DNA from: Fibrobacter sp. UWR3
GTDB taxonomy: Bacteria; Fibrobacterota; Fibrobacteria; Fibrobacterales; Fibrobacteraceae
Assembly (NCBI RefSeq): GCF_900143055.1
Contig: NZ_FRCW01000011.1
Span: forward strand, 48,927-112,926
Reading direction: 5' to 3'
Length of the DNA stretch: 64,000 nucleotides
How positions within the stretch are numbered: position 1 is the first letter of the stretch; each line of letters begins with the position of its first letter. The translations under genes were made by a program, and so were the position numbers. Shown piece after piece: positions 28,335-35,911 of this stretch. Below the pieces are notes generated by a model. That model searched no databases. It was not told where the DNA came from and saw nothing but the letters and a program-made list of their open reading frames with translations.

Positions 28335-28386
28335 CCCGTTGTCATCCTCGCGAGCCCCGTCGTCATCCTCGCGAAGGCGAGGATCT
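28335..28386. repeat. two tandem palindromic repeat copies
   Basis: Two GTCATCCTCGCGA units in tandem, the second completed by AGGCGAGGATCT. It lies between convergent genes and may also act as a transcript end. Confidence 0.65.
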
Positions 28387-28387
28387 A

Positions 28388-28978
28388 TTAGAAATTCTTG
28401 CAAAGCCTAAATTTAAAGTACCCTGCAATCTGTAGCGGATGGTTGAAAGTGCCGTCCGCCATTTTCTTTTGCAGTTCTTCGTCGGAAAGTTCGAGAGACT
28501 CGATGTCCTCGGTGCTGTCGAAATGCGTTTCGCCGGATTTTACGACCCCGTCGATGAAAACGACATGGAATACGCCGCGGTGCCTGTCCGGATTCACGGG
28601 GAATGTCCCGATGAACCTGACTGTGTCATTCTGAGCGGACCCTGGAGCGCATAGCGCGATAGGGGTAGTCGAAGAATCTATGCAGTACCCGCATTCCTCC
28701 TGCAGTTCGCGGAGCGCGGCCTGTTCCGGCGTTTCGCCCTTGTCGATGATGCCCGCGGGGAATTCGAGCGCGATTTTTCCGGTGCCGTGGCGGTACTGTT
28801 CCGTCATGACCCACTTGCCTTCTGCGGTACGCGCGAGAATCAGCACCCAGTCGGGTTGCCATAGCGTGTAGAAGTCGTCGATGACCTTGCCGTTCGGGAG
28901 TTCGCATGTTTCCTTCGCGACCTTGAGCCAGGGGGCGTCTACCAGGTATTCCGTCTTGAGCAGTTTCCAGGGTTTCAT
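28388..28978 (-). CDS. NUDIX hydrolase, ADP-ribose pyrophosphatase-like
   Basis: A 196-residue cytosolic NUDIX hydrolase, likely acting on ADP-ribose or another nucleoside diphosphate derivative. The Nudix box reads GIIDKGETPEQAALRELQEECGY, with the metal-binding REXXEE glutamates intact and the upstream EFPAG. Directly after the box is an unusual segment (about residues 100-118) encoded by a palindromic repeat found elsewhere between genes, an in-frame insertion. The gene follows the MFS gene by 22 nt and is the last of a three-gene minus-strand operon. Confidence 0.88.
   Translation of the reverse strand: MKPWKLLKTEYLVDAPWLKVAKETCELPNGKVIDDFYTLWQPDWVLILARTAEGKWVMTEQYRHGTGKIALEFPAGIIDKGETPEQAALRELQEECGYCIDSSTTPIALCAPGSAQNDTVRFIGTFPVNPDRHRGVFHVVFIDGVVKSGETHFDSTEDIESLELSDEELQKKMADGTFNHPLQIAGYFKFRLCKNF
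28624..28678. repeat. palindromic repeat inserted in the NUDIX coding sequence
   Basis: GTCATTCTGAGCG at one end and GTCGAAGAATCT at the other, with an inner AGCGCATAGCGC palindrome, match the common intergenic TCATTCTGAGC...GAAGAATCT repeat type. Its length keeps the NUDIX frame open. Confidence 0.65.
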
Positions 28979-29000
28979 ATCGTAATGTTTTCCGCCGGGA

Positions 29001-30179
29001 TTATCCTTCCAGTTTGTTCTTCAGGTAGTGCCTTGCGGTCCACGTGAAATATAATATGTCGGCGATTACAAGTGCCACGGCGCAGGTGAAAAATACCTGC
29101 TGGTGCATGCCGAAATGCCCCGCCATAGAGCCGCCCGCCAAAATGCCCGCCCCGATACCGATGTCCCAGCCGCTCAGGTACGTGCTGTTCGCCGTGCCGC
29201 GCTGGTCGTGGCGGGCGAGGTTCACGCACATCGTCTGGTAGCCGGGGAAAATTAGCCCGAGGCTCGTACCGATGAGGAATGCCGATGCGAAGAAGGTGAC
29301 GGGCGCATGGCTGAAGGCGAGCAGGAAGTACGCGACGATGTTGAGCGTCATGCCGGTGCCCACCAGGTGAATCAGGTAGCCGCGGTCAATCAGGCGCCCG
29401 GTCATAACGCGGTTCAAGATGAGCCCTGCCGCGATGAGCGCATAGAACCAGCCGGAACCTCCGATGCCCAGTTCCTTCGCGTAGAGTGCGATGTAGTTCG
29501 TGACGGGCCCGTAGGCGAACCCCACGAAGATAAAGTTCACGAATTGCGGGATGGCGCGGGTGAGGAAGAACCGGTCGAGCGAAAGCGGTGCGTGCGGCTT
29601 CTTTTCTTTCGGGGCGACCTTGAGCGTCTGCACGAGAATGAGGCCTATTACGCAGAGCGCGATGGAAATGATAAACACGATGGTGTCACCGAAGGCCTCG
29701 TACAGGAACATACCCGTCATCGGGCCGGTCGCGAACGCAAGATTCACGCTAATCCCGAAATAACCGATGCCTTCCCCGCGGCGGCTTGCGGGGAGCGCAT
29801 CGATGGCCACCGTGTTGCTCGCGGTACTCGAAATCCCGAAGAAGAGACCGTGGGCAAAGCGCACTGCGGCTAGTATCGGCAAAAAGGCCACCGTCTTGTA
29901 GCCCAAGAAACATGCGGTAAACGCGAAGAACGTCCAGAAGTAAAGCGGCTTGCGGGAGAGCGTATCCACCAGGAATCCCGCGAAGGGCCTGCAGGCGAGT
30001 GCTCCGATGGTGTAGAGCGAGATGATGAACCCTGCGGTTGCGTTGTCGGTCTGGAACTTCTCGATAATGTAGAGCGGCAGAATCGGCAGCAGCTGGTAAA
30101 AGCTGAAGAACAGCAGAAAGTTCGCGGCGGCGACCGTCACGAAGTTGCGTGTCCAGAGTGCTGGCTTTTTTTCCTCCAC
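29001..30179 (-). CDS. MFS transporter (DHA1-like)
   Basis: A 392-residue inner-membrane transporter with about 12 hydrophobic segments. The family loop motif is visible as GALACRPFAGFLVDTLSRKP after helix 2, and a second-half equivalent as NRVMTGRLIDRG. The substrate is unknown; drug or sugar efflux would be typical. I use the GTG at 30179-30177 as start: GAGGAAAT lies just upstream and the codon follows the stop of the RNA methyltransferase gene by 2 nt. A longer frame to 30281 overlaps that gene and is unlikely. Confidence 0.85.
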   Translation of the reverse strand: MEEKKPALWTRNFVTVAAANFLLFFSFYQLLPILPLYIIEKFQTDNATAGFIISLYTIGALACRPFAGFLVDTLSRKPLYFWTFFAFTACFLGYKTVAFLPILAAVRFAHGLFFGISSTASNTVAIDALPASRRGEGIGYFGISVNLAFATGPMTGMFLYEAFGDTIVFIISIALCVIGLILVQTLKVAPKEKKPHAPLSLDRFFLTRAIPQFVNFIFVGFAYGPVTNYIALYAKELGIGGSGWFYALIAAGLILNRVMTGRLIDRGYLIHLVGTGMTLNIVAYFLLAFSHAPVTFFASAFLIGTSLGLIFPGYQTMCVNLARHDQRGTANSTYLSGWDIGIGAGILAGGSMAGHFGMHQQVFFTCAVALVIADILYFTWTARHYLKNKLEG

Positions 30180-30181
30180 GC

Positions 30182-31342
30182 TTATTTCCTCTCGAGCATC
30201 ACGATGGTTTCGAGGTGCGGGGTGCCGGGGAACAGGTCGAGCGGCTGCACTTCGCGCACGCGGTAGCCGTAGCGTTCCCATTCCTTGAGCGATGCGGGAA
30301 TCTCGTCGGTGCCGCAGAACACGTGTGCCACGCGGATAGGCTTCCTCATCGCGAGCGCGTGAATCACGCCGGGTTCGCAGCCCTTGCGGGGCGGGTCGAG
30401 CAGGATTTTTTCGGGCTCGTTCAGTACCGGCTTCGGGAGTCTAGTTTGTACGAACATCTCGTCGATTTTGCCCGCGATAAAGCGGTAGTTTTTCTTCAGG
30501 TGCTTTGCGGAAGCCTTCGCGCAGTCGATGGACGGGCCTTCCCATTCCACGCCTAGAACGTCCTTGGCGGCTTCGCCGAGCGCAAAGCTGAACAGGCCGT
30601 AACCGCAGTACAGGTCCAGGAAGTGGTCTTCCTTGCCGAGGCTGAGCATGCGGCTCGCCGCCTTGATGAGGTTGTGAATCTGGCTCTCGTTAATTTGGCT
30701 GAATCCCGTGACGGGGTAGCGCAGGCTGAAGTGCCCGAGATTCAGGCTGAGTTCGCGCGGGCCGTAGAGCTGCTTGAAGTTGAGCCCTTCGGTGGGGCGC
30801 TTCGATTCCAGGTAGTAGTCCGATTCGGTCGTGTCCACGTAGGCGTGCGCCGCGGTCACGTGGAGGGGCGATTCCTTCAGTGCGTCCGAAATCAACTTGA
30901 GTTTACGTACGATGCTCGCGTCAATCTTCTTGATGTTGAAAATCACCACGCGGTACTGGTACGTGCCGCGGATGATAATCCAGTTGAGCGCGTAGGCGAG
31001 CGGCTTGTACGCGGGCGTAATCAGCTTCTCGAACAGGAAGTCGTAAATCTTGTTGTGTTCCTCGGGTTCGAGCATCGATTCCTGGCGGTCGAACTGCAGG
31101 TTGCCCGGCTGCATGTACACACGGCGCTTGCTCGTGGTGCGGTACCCGCGGGGCATGGGGCTCGCGATAACCTTCTGTGGGTTGCCGGCAAGGCGGTTCA
31201 CGTCCCAGAATTCCTGGATGGCGTCGTTCTTGACCTTCAGCTCGTCCTTGTAGTCGAGCATGGCGAGCGATTCGCCGTGGAGTGAGTCGGCCTCCTTGGT
31301 GTAGCCCGGAATCTGGTGTGCGATGGCTTGTTCGAAAAACAT
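30182..31342 (-). CDS. TrmA/RlmD-type RNA m5U methyltransferase homolog without TRAM domain
   Basis: A 386-residue SAM-dependent methyltransferase of the tRNA/rRNA uracil-5 group. The SAM loop is DLYCGYGLFSFALG, followed by LLDPPRKGCEP and the catalytic-cysteine region VFCGTDEIPASL (most relatives have SCNP), with the general base Glu likely in TPHLETIVML. The usual N-terminal TRAM RNA-binding domain and iron-sulfur cysteines are absent, so target choice must differ. ATG 31342 is chosen because GGAGG lies 5-6 nt upstream; the ATG four codons earlier contains that site. First gene of an operon with the MFS and NUDIX genes. Confidence 0.8.
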   Translation of the reverse strand: MFFEQAIAHQIPGYTKEADSLHGESLAMLDYKDELKVKNDAIQEFWDVNRLAGNPQKVIASPMPRGYRTTSKRRVYMQPGNLQFDRQESMLEPEEHNKIYDFLFEKLITPAYKPLAYALNWIIIRGTYQYRVVIFNIKKIDASIVRKLKLISDALKESPLHVTAAHAYVDTTESDYYLESKRPTEGLNFKQLYGPRELSLNLGHFSLRYPVTGFSQINESQIHNLIKAASRMLSLGKEDHFLDLYCGYGLFSFALGEAAKDVLGVEWEGPSIDCAKASAKHLKKNYRFIAGKIDEMFVQTRLPKPVLNEPEKILLDPPRKGCEPGVIHALAMRKPIRVAHVFCGTDEIPASLKEWERYGYRVREVQPLDLFPGTPHLETIVMLERK

Positions 31343-31417
31343 AATTGCCTCCATGTCGGCCGTTTTTACAGAGGCAAATTTAGAAATTATTTATATTTAG
31401 ACGAAAGGAGGACAATC

Positions 31418-32998
31418 ATGATTTTCAATTTACACGTGAAACTCTTGGTTCTTTCTGTCACGTCCCTGTTGGCGCTTTCCGCTTGCGACGACGATGACAG
31501 CAACTTCATCACACCGAAGTCAAACGAACACGAGACAGACGTATCCAGTAGCAGTTCCACGAACTCTTCGAGTTCTCATAGTGACAAGACCAGTAGCAGC
31601 AGTGTTCTGGATAGTCGTGAAGATGTAGAAATAATGCCTTCGGGAACATACGACTGTTCAAAGTACAAGTGCATTACGACTGAATTCTTAAATCAGGATT
31701 TTCTAGAGGCTGGCAAGTATGGCGAGTTTCTGGATAAAAGAGATGGCCAGGTTTACAAGACCATTCAGATTGGTGATCAAGTATGGATGGCTCAGAATCT
31801 CAACTTTAATGCTTTGATGAGTTCTTGCTATAATGATTCTACGGAATATTGCGAGAAGTACGGAAGACTGTATACATGGATGTCCGCTATGGATACGGCT
31901 CGTGTATTTACGACCAATGCCAAGGGATGCGGTAATGAAAGGCTTTGTGACCCGGCTCTCATTCTTCCGGCACAGGGTGTTTGCCCCGAGGGCTGGCATA
32001 TACCGTCATCGGAAGAATTGGGCACTTTAATTAAAGCTGTTGGTGGAAATCGTACATCCCGCAATGAACTTCAATCAAAAGAAGGCTGGTGCAGGGGTGG
32101 TGGATATTATGAGGGTGAAGACGAATTTGGCTTTTCTGCGGTTGCAACAACCGATTTTAGTGGAAGTTGTGGTGAAGACGGAGGCCATATTACATTTTTT
32201 TGGAGCTCTTCTGATGTAGGCTTCGAGAATGCGAAGACCATATACATAGCTTATAATAGAGCGAATCGATCTTCTGATTTGGAACCCAAGAAAAACGCGA
32301 ACGCTGTTCGGTGTGTTAAGGGATATGCCCAGAAAGATACTTCTTGGAAAGAAAATTCCTATGCTGTAGTGCCTTCTGGAACGTACGACTGTACAAAATA
32401 CAAATGCGTTACTACGGAATATTTGAATCAGGAGTTTCTCGAGTCGGGTAAGTATGGCGAAGTCCTGGACGAAAGGGATGGCCATGTTTATAAGACGATT
32501 CGGATAGGGGAGCAAGTGTGGATGGCTCAGAACCTCAATTATGAGTCAGTTCAAGAGTGGTTTGATCCGGATCCTAATCATAGTTCGGATGTGTCAGATT
32601 CCGGATATTGTTACAATGATGTGCAGGACAGTTGCGATGCGATGGGGCGATTGTATTCCTGGGCGCGTGGTCGGTACCTGTGTCCAGTTCGCTGGCGTGT
32701 AGCATCTTGGACTGATTGGAAAAAATTACTTGATTTCGTTGGTGATGAAAAGTCCTTGTTTTCGCAGAGCGTGGAAAATGGCACTGATCCCTATGGATTT
32801 TCAGCGCGGATTTCTGCAGAAGGAGATGGCGACGGTTATAGCATGAGGAGTGGTTCAACAGCTTTTTGGACGTCTACAAATGATAATGGCCGATATGCTT
32901 ATCGAATGGATTTGAATGGTGTCGGATTGCATACCGGTGTGGCGGGTATTAAATACCCGGTCCGGTGCATAGAAAATGACCCGGCGGATCCTGATTGA
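31418..32998 (+). CDS. lipoprotein with two Fibrobacter major paralogous domains
   Basis: A 526-residue lipoprotein. The lipobox is LSAC (Cys at about 20), followed by DDDD and a Ser-rich linker. Two copies of a module follow, each starting GTYDC(S/T)KYKC and containing DxRDG-VYKTI-IG-QVWMAQNLN, the signature of the Fibrobacter succinogenes major paralogous domain. The first copy is full length with conserved cysteines (about 70-340), the second shorter (about 345-526). The domain is abundant in this genus; its function is not established but surface display is likely. AAAGGAGG precedes ATG 31418. Base composition is lower in GC than neighbours, especially 32000-32900. Confidence 0.85.
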   Translation: MIFNLHVKLLVLSVTSLLALSACDDDDSNFITPKSNEHETDVSSSSSTNSSSSHSDKTSSSSVLDSREDVEIMPSGTYDCSKYKCITTEFLNQDFLEAGKYGEFLDKRDGQVYKTIQIGDQVWMAQNLNFNALMSSCYNDSTEYCEKYGRLYTWMSAMDTARVFTTNAKGCGNERLCDPALILPAQGVCPEGWHIPSSEELGTLIKAVGGNRTSRNELQSKEGWCRGGGYYEGEDEFGFSAVATTDFSGSCGEDGGHITFFWSSSDVGFENAKTIYIAYNRANRSSDLEPKKNANAVRCVKGYAQKDTSWKENSYAVVPSGTYDCTKYKCVTTEYLNQEFLESGKYGEVLDERDGHVYKTIRIGEQVWMAQNLNYESVQEWFDPDPNHSSDVSDSGYCYNDVQDSCDAMGRLYSWARGRYLCPVRWRVASWTDWKKLLDFVGDEKSLFSQSVENGTDPYGFSARISAEGDGDGYSMRSGSTAFWTSTNDNGRYAYRMDLNGVGLHTGVAGIKYPVRCIENDPADPD

Positions 32999-33035
32999 TT
33001 GCAAAAAATGGCCTTTCACGAGGGAGGCTGAATAG

Positions 33036-33060
33036 AAAAAGACCCCTCGAACGAGGGGTC
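33036..33060 (-). terminator. terminator of tRNA-Gly
   Basis: GACCCCTCG / CGAGGGGTC with five T on the minus strand. Confidence 0.85.
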
Positions 33061-33064
33061 CTAG

Positions 33065-33136
33065 AGCGGCGGACCGGGATCGAACCGGCAACCATTAGCT
33101 TGGAAGGCTAAGGCTCTACCATTGAGCTACCGCCGC
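33065..33136 (-). tRNA. tRNA-Gly (TCC anticodon)
   Basis: A complete cloverleaf on the minus strand: acceptor GCGGCGG pairs with CCGCCGC, anticodon loop CTTCCAA between TTAGC and GCTAA, T-arm GGTTCGATCCC. The anticodon TCC reads GGA and other glycine codons. CCA is not encoded. Confidence 0.95.
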
Positions 33137-33257
33137 AACAAGCCCAATTATACAAAAATCGGGCATTTTTTAAAGGGTTTTGTCGAAAGATATTTGAAAT
33201 TTACATAAAACTTGCTAAATTTTCGCCCACATTAACAATCATACCCAAGGAGTATAC

Positions 33258-33875
33258 TTGTTCCCTAATCCGCGCGATCGCCGCATGCCCAACCGTCCCA
33301 GCGATGGGACCCGTACCAACGAAGATATCCATATCTCCCCGATTCGTCTTGTGAAGGAAGATGGCGAGGCCATCATCATCGAGACGAGCAAGGCATTGCA
33401 GATGGCAAAGGACGCCGGACTGGACCTGGTGGAAGTGTCTCCGAATGCAAAACCGCCCGTATGCCGCATCATCAACTACGGCAAGTACAAGTTCGAGCAG
33501 GTCAAGAAGGCCAAGGCTGCTAAGGCCAAGCAGCACGTGGTGAAGCTGAAAGAAATCAAGATGCACCCGAAGACTGCCGAGAACGACTACCAGTACAGGA
33601 TCAAGCAGGCGGCCGAGTTCTTGCAGGATGGTATGAAGGTGAAGCTTATCATGCAGTTCCGTGGGCGCGAGATGGCGCACATGGACTACGGCAAGCGCCT
33701 GATGGAACGCGCCAAGGAAGACCTGGCACCATTCGGCGATTTGGAAATGGACTCCAGGGTGGAAGGCAACACAATGCTTTCTATCTACGGTCCTAAACGT
33801 GGTGCGGGTTCTGCCAAAAAGCAGGACCAGGCACCGAAGCCCGCAACCGAGCCAAAGGCAGCAGGTGAGGCTTAA
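33258..33875 (+). CDS. infC: translation initiation factor IF-3
   Basis: A 205-residue factor that binds the 30S subunit and checks the start codon. Both domains are present: the N-domain with the [21 protein letters not shown] block and the C-domain with [22 protein letters not shown] and GREMAH. I choose TTG 33258 because AAGGAG (33247-33252) is 5 nt upstream; ATG 33285 is a weaker alternative. A rare start codon is typical of infC, where IF-3 limits its own synthesis. TAAATTTT at 33216-33223 is the probable -10 box. A lysine/proline-rich tail (after about 180) is a lineage extension. It heads the conserved infC-rpmI-rplT operon. Confidence 0.96.
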   Translation: MFPNPRDRRMPNRPSDGTRTNEDIHISPIRLVKEDGEAIIIETSKALQMAKDAGLDLVEVSPNAKPPVCRIINYGKYKFEQVKKAKAAKAKQHVVKLKEIKMHPKTAENDYQYRIKQAAEFLQDGMKVKLIMQFRGREMAHMDYGKRLMERAKEDLAPFGDLEMDSRVEGNTMLSIYGPKRGAGSAKKQDQAPKPATEPKAAGEA

Positions 33876-33895
33876 CATTAACCTACGAGGTACAA

Positions 33896-34093
33896 ATGCC
33901 TAAAATGAAAACACACAGCGGTGCTAAGAAGCGCTTCCGCGTGACGGGTTCCGGCCACGTCAAGTTCAAGCGCGCTGGTATGCGCCACATTCAAGCCAAG
34001 ATGACCACTAAGCGTAAGCGCAACCTTCGTAAGGGTGCACTCGTCAAGAAGGTCGATACCTATCACGTCAAGCGTCTGCTTGTAGTAGCATAA
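33896..34093 (+). CDS. rpmI: 50S ribosomal protein L35
   Basis: A 65-residue basic ribosomal protein starting [20 protein letters not shown] and containing the typical K(R)RNLRKGALV stretch. It lies 20 nt after infC and 11 nt before rplT, the standard order. Confidence 0.98.
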   Translation: MPKMKTHSGAKKRFRVTGSGHVKFKRAGMRHIQAKMTTKRKRNLRKGALVKKVDTYHVKRLLVVA

Positions 34094-34104
34094 GGAGAGT
34101 AAGA

Positions 34105-34455
34105 ATGCCACGCGCTAAAACCAGAGTTCCTTCCCGCGAACGCCGCAAAAAAATCCTCAAGGCCGCCAAGGGCTTCTACGGCCGTCGCAAGTCGAACCTT
34201 CGCCTTGCCATCGACGCAGTTGCTCACGCCGGTCAGTATGCCTACGCTCACCGCCGCGACAAGAAGGGCACGTTCCGCTCCCTGTGGATCGTCCGCCTCA
34301 ATGCCGCCGTCCGTGAACACGGCATCAGCTACAGCCAGTTCATTTACAAGCTTTCCAAGGCCAACATCCAGATGAACCGCAAGGTTCTCGCGGACATGGC
34401 CGTCGCCGATCCGGAAGCATTTGCCAAGGTCGTCGAAGTCGTGAAGGCTGCCTAA
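34105..34455 (+). CDS. rplT: 50S ribosomal protein L20
   Basis: A 116-residue 23S rRNA-binding protein of normal length, starting [19 protein letters not shown] and containing [10 protein letters not shown] and the YAHRRDKKG block. In other bacteria L20 represses this operon; no L20-leader structure was identified here. AGGAGAG precedes the ATG. Confidence 0.98.
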   Translation: MPRAKTRVPSRERRKKILKAAKGFYGRRKSNLRLAIDAVAHAGQYAYAHRRDKKGTFRSLWIVRLNAAVREHGISYSQFIYKLSKANIQMNRKVLADMAVADPEAFAKVVEVVKAA

Positions 34456-34485
34456 TTAGCTGACTTAGCGAAAACGCGAGAAATT

Positions 34486-34519
34486 GCGCTCCGCCTGTAA
34501 CAGGGCGGGGCGCTTTTTT
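34486..34519 (+). terminator. rho-independent terminator of infC operon
   Basis: GCGCTCCGCCTG pairs with CAGGGCGGGGCGC (one bulge) across TAA and is followed by six T. Confidence 0.9.
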
Positions 34520-34605
34520 GTTTGTCGCCTGTTTGGAAATGCGCAACGTCTTGATTCAGTTGCTGTATATCGCTTGTTAGAAAATGCGCGGAGGCGCAAA
34601 CCGTC

Positions 34606-35877
34606 TTAAAAGAAGTCGACGTCCAGTTCGGTCTTCTTGCGGCCGGCGGGCTCGATGACCGCGGCGGAGAACTTTGCAGCACCGAACAGGCGGTTCACCG
34701 TAACGACGACTTCATCTTCGGTCATGGACTTGATGATTTTCTCGGAGTGTTCCATCGTGTGGAATTCCCCGAGGTGCAGCATCTGTTCCGCCATGCGGAC
34801 AACGCGCTTCTCGGGACTGTCTGCCCCGAGGTACATCCCGCCCAAAATGTTCGTCTTGGTACGCTCGAACTCACCCTTGTTGAACCCGCGCTTCAGAAAG
34901 TTGCGGGTCTCGTTCAGCGAGAGCTCGAGGGCTGTCTTCAGCTGGTGCGGCTCGGTCGCAAGCGATACGCCCCAGTCGGTGCAGTCGCAGTAGATATCTG
35001 CGGTAGAATACACGGAGTAGGCGAGTCCCTTGTCTTCGCGAATCTTCTGGAACAGGCGGCTTGCCATGCCAGCGCCCATCGCGACGTTGAAAAGCGAGAG
35101 GGCGCAACGCCCGCGCTCGTCCATCAGGTTGCGGTCAAAACTCAAGCCCCAGAAGAGGTTCGACTGCGCGATGTCCTGCTTCTGCACGACCTTCACGCTG
35201 TTGTGCGCCCTGTAGGTGTCTGCGGGCAACACACCGGAGCATTTTTTCTGCGCAAACTTTTCCGCACAAAGTTGCACGAGTTCCTCGTGGTCGACCTTGC
35301 CCGAAGCGCAAACGAGGAGCGGGATTTCGTTTATCACCTGCTCCCTGTATTTGAGCATCTGCCTGTGCGTGAGCGCCTTCACCTGCTTGACGGTGCCCGT
35401 GATGGAATGTGCGATGCCGCAACCCTTGAAGTGGATTGCGTTGAACACGTCGCCCACGATTTCTTCGGGAATGTCGTCGTAGCTGTGAATTTCCTCGATG
35501 ATGACGCGGCGTTCCTTTTCCATCTCCTTCTTGTCCATGCGCGGGTGCATGAGCATGTCGGCAATCACGTCGACGGCGAGCGGAAGGTGGCTACGTTCAA
35601 TCTGCGCGTAGAATCCGGTCTCTTGCCTTGTGGTGTAGGCCTCCAGGTTTCCGCCCTTGTCTTCGATGGAGCGTGCAATCTCGAGAGCCGTGCGGTTCTC
35701 GGTTCCCTTGAAAACGAGGTGCTCGTAAAAATGACTTAGGCCAAATTCGTCTTTTGCTTCGTGTCGCGATCCGCGCGGGATCCACACCCCCATCGCGACG
35801 GAATAGGCGTGCGGCATGTAGTCGGTCAGAATGGTGATGCCGTTATCGAGAACTGTTTTCTTAACTGCCTGTTTCAT
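34606..35877 (-). CDS. M16 family zinc peptidase (processing-peptidase type)
   Basis: A 423-residue metallopeptidase of the mitochondrial-processing-peptidase/YmxG type. The inverted zinc motif HFYEH (about residues 50-54) and the downstream glutamates in ERRVIIEEIHSY complete the site. The C-terminal half carries the R/Y-containing second domain (KGLAYSVYS). No signal peptide is seen, so it is probably cytosolic. A TATATTAG box lies 17 nt before the ATG and no ribosome site is evident. Confidence 0.9.
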   Translation of the reverse strand: MKQAVKKTVLDNGITILTDYMPHAYSVAMGVWIPRGSRHEAKDEFGLSHFYEHLVFKGTENRTALEIARSIEDKGGNLEAYTTRQETGFYAQIERSHLPLAVDVIADMLMHPRMDKKEMEKERRVIIEEIHSYDDIPEEIVGDVFNAIHFKGCGIAHSITGTVKQVKALTHRQMLKYREQVINEIPLLVCASGKVDHEELVQLCAEKFAQKKCSGVLPADTYRAHNSVKVVQKQDIAQSNLFWGLSFDRNLMDERGRCALSLFNVAMGAGMASRLFQKIREDKGLAYSVYSTADIYCDCTDWGVSLATEPHQLKTALELSLNETRNFLKRGFNKGEFERTKTNILGGMYLGADSPEKRVVRMAEQMLHLGEFHTMEHSEKIIKSMTEDEVVVTVNRLFGAAKFSAAVIEPAGRKKTELDVDFF

Positions 35878-35911
35878 TTTGCGAGACTAATATAATTCTT
35901 TTTCGAAAAAC

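Noticed and set aside
32000..32900. Recent horizontal transfer of the paralogous-domain lipoprotein because of lower GC
   Set aside because: The domain family is typical of Fibrobacter itself and no mobile-element signs flank the gene; composition alone is not enough.
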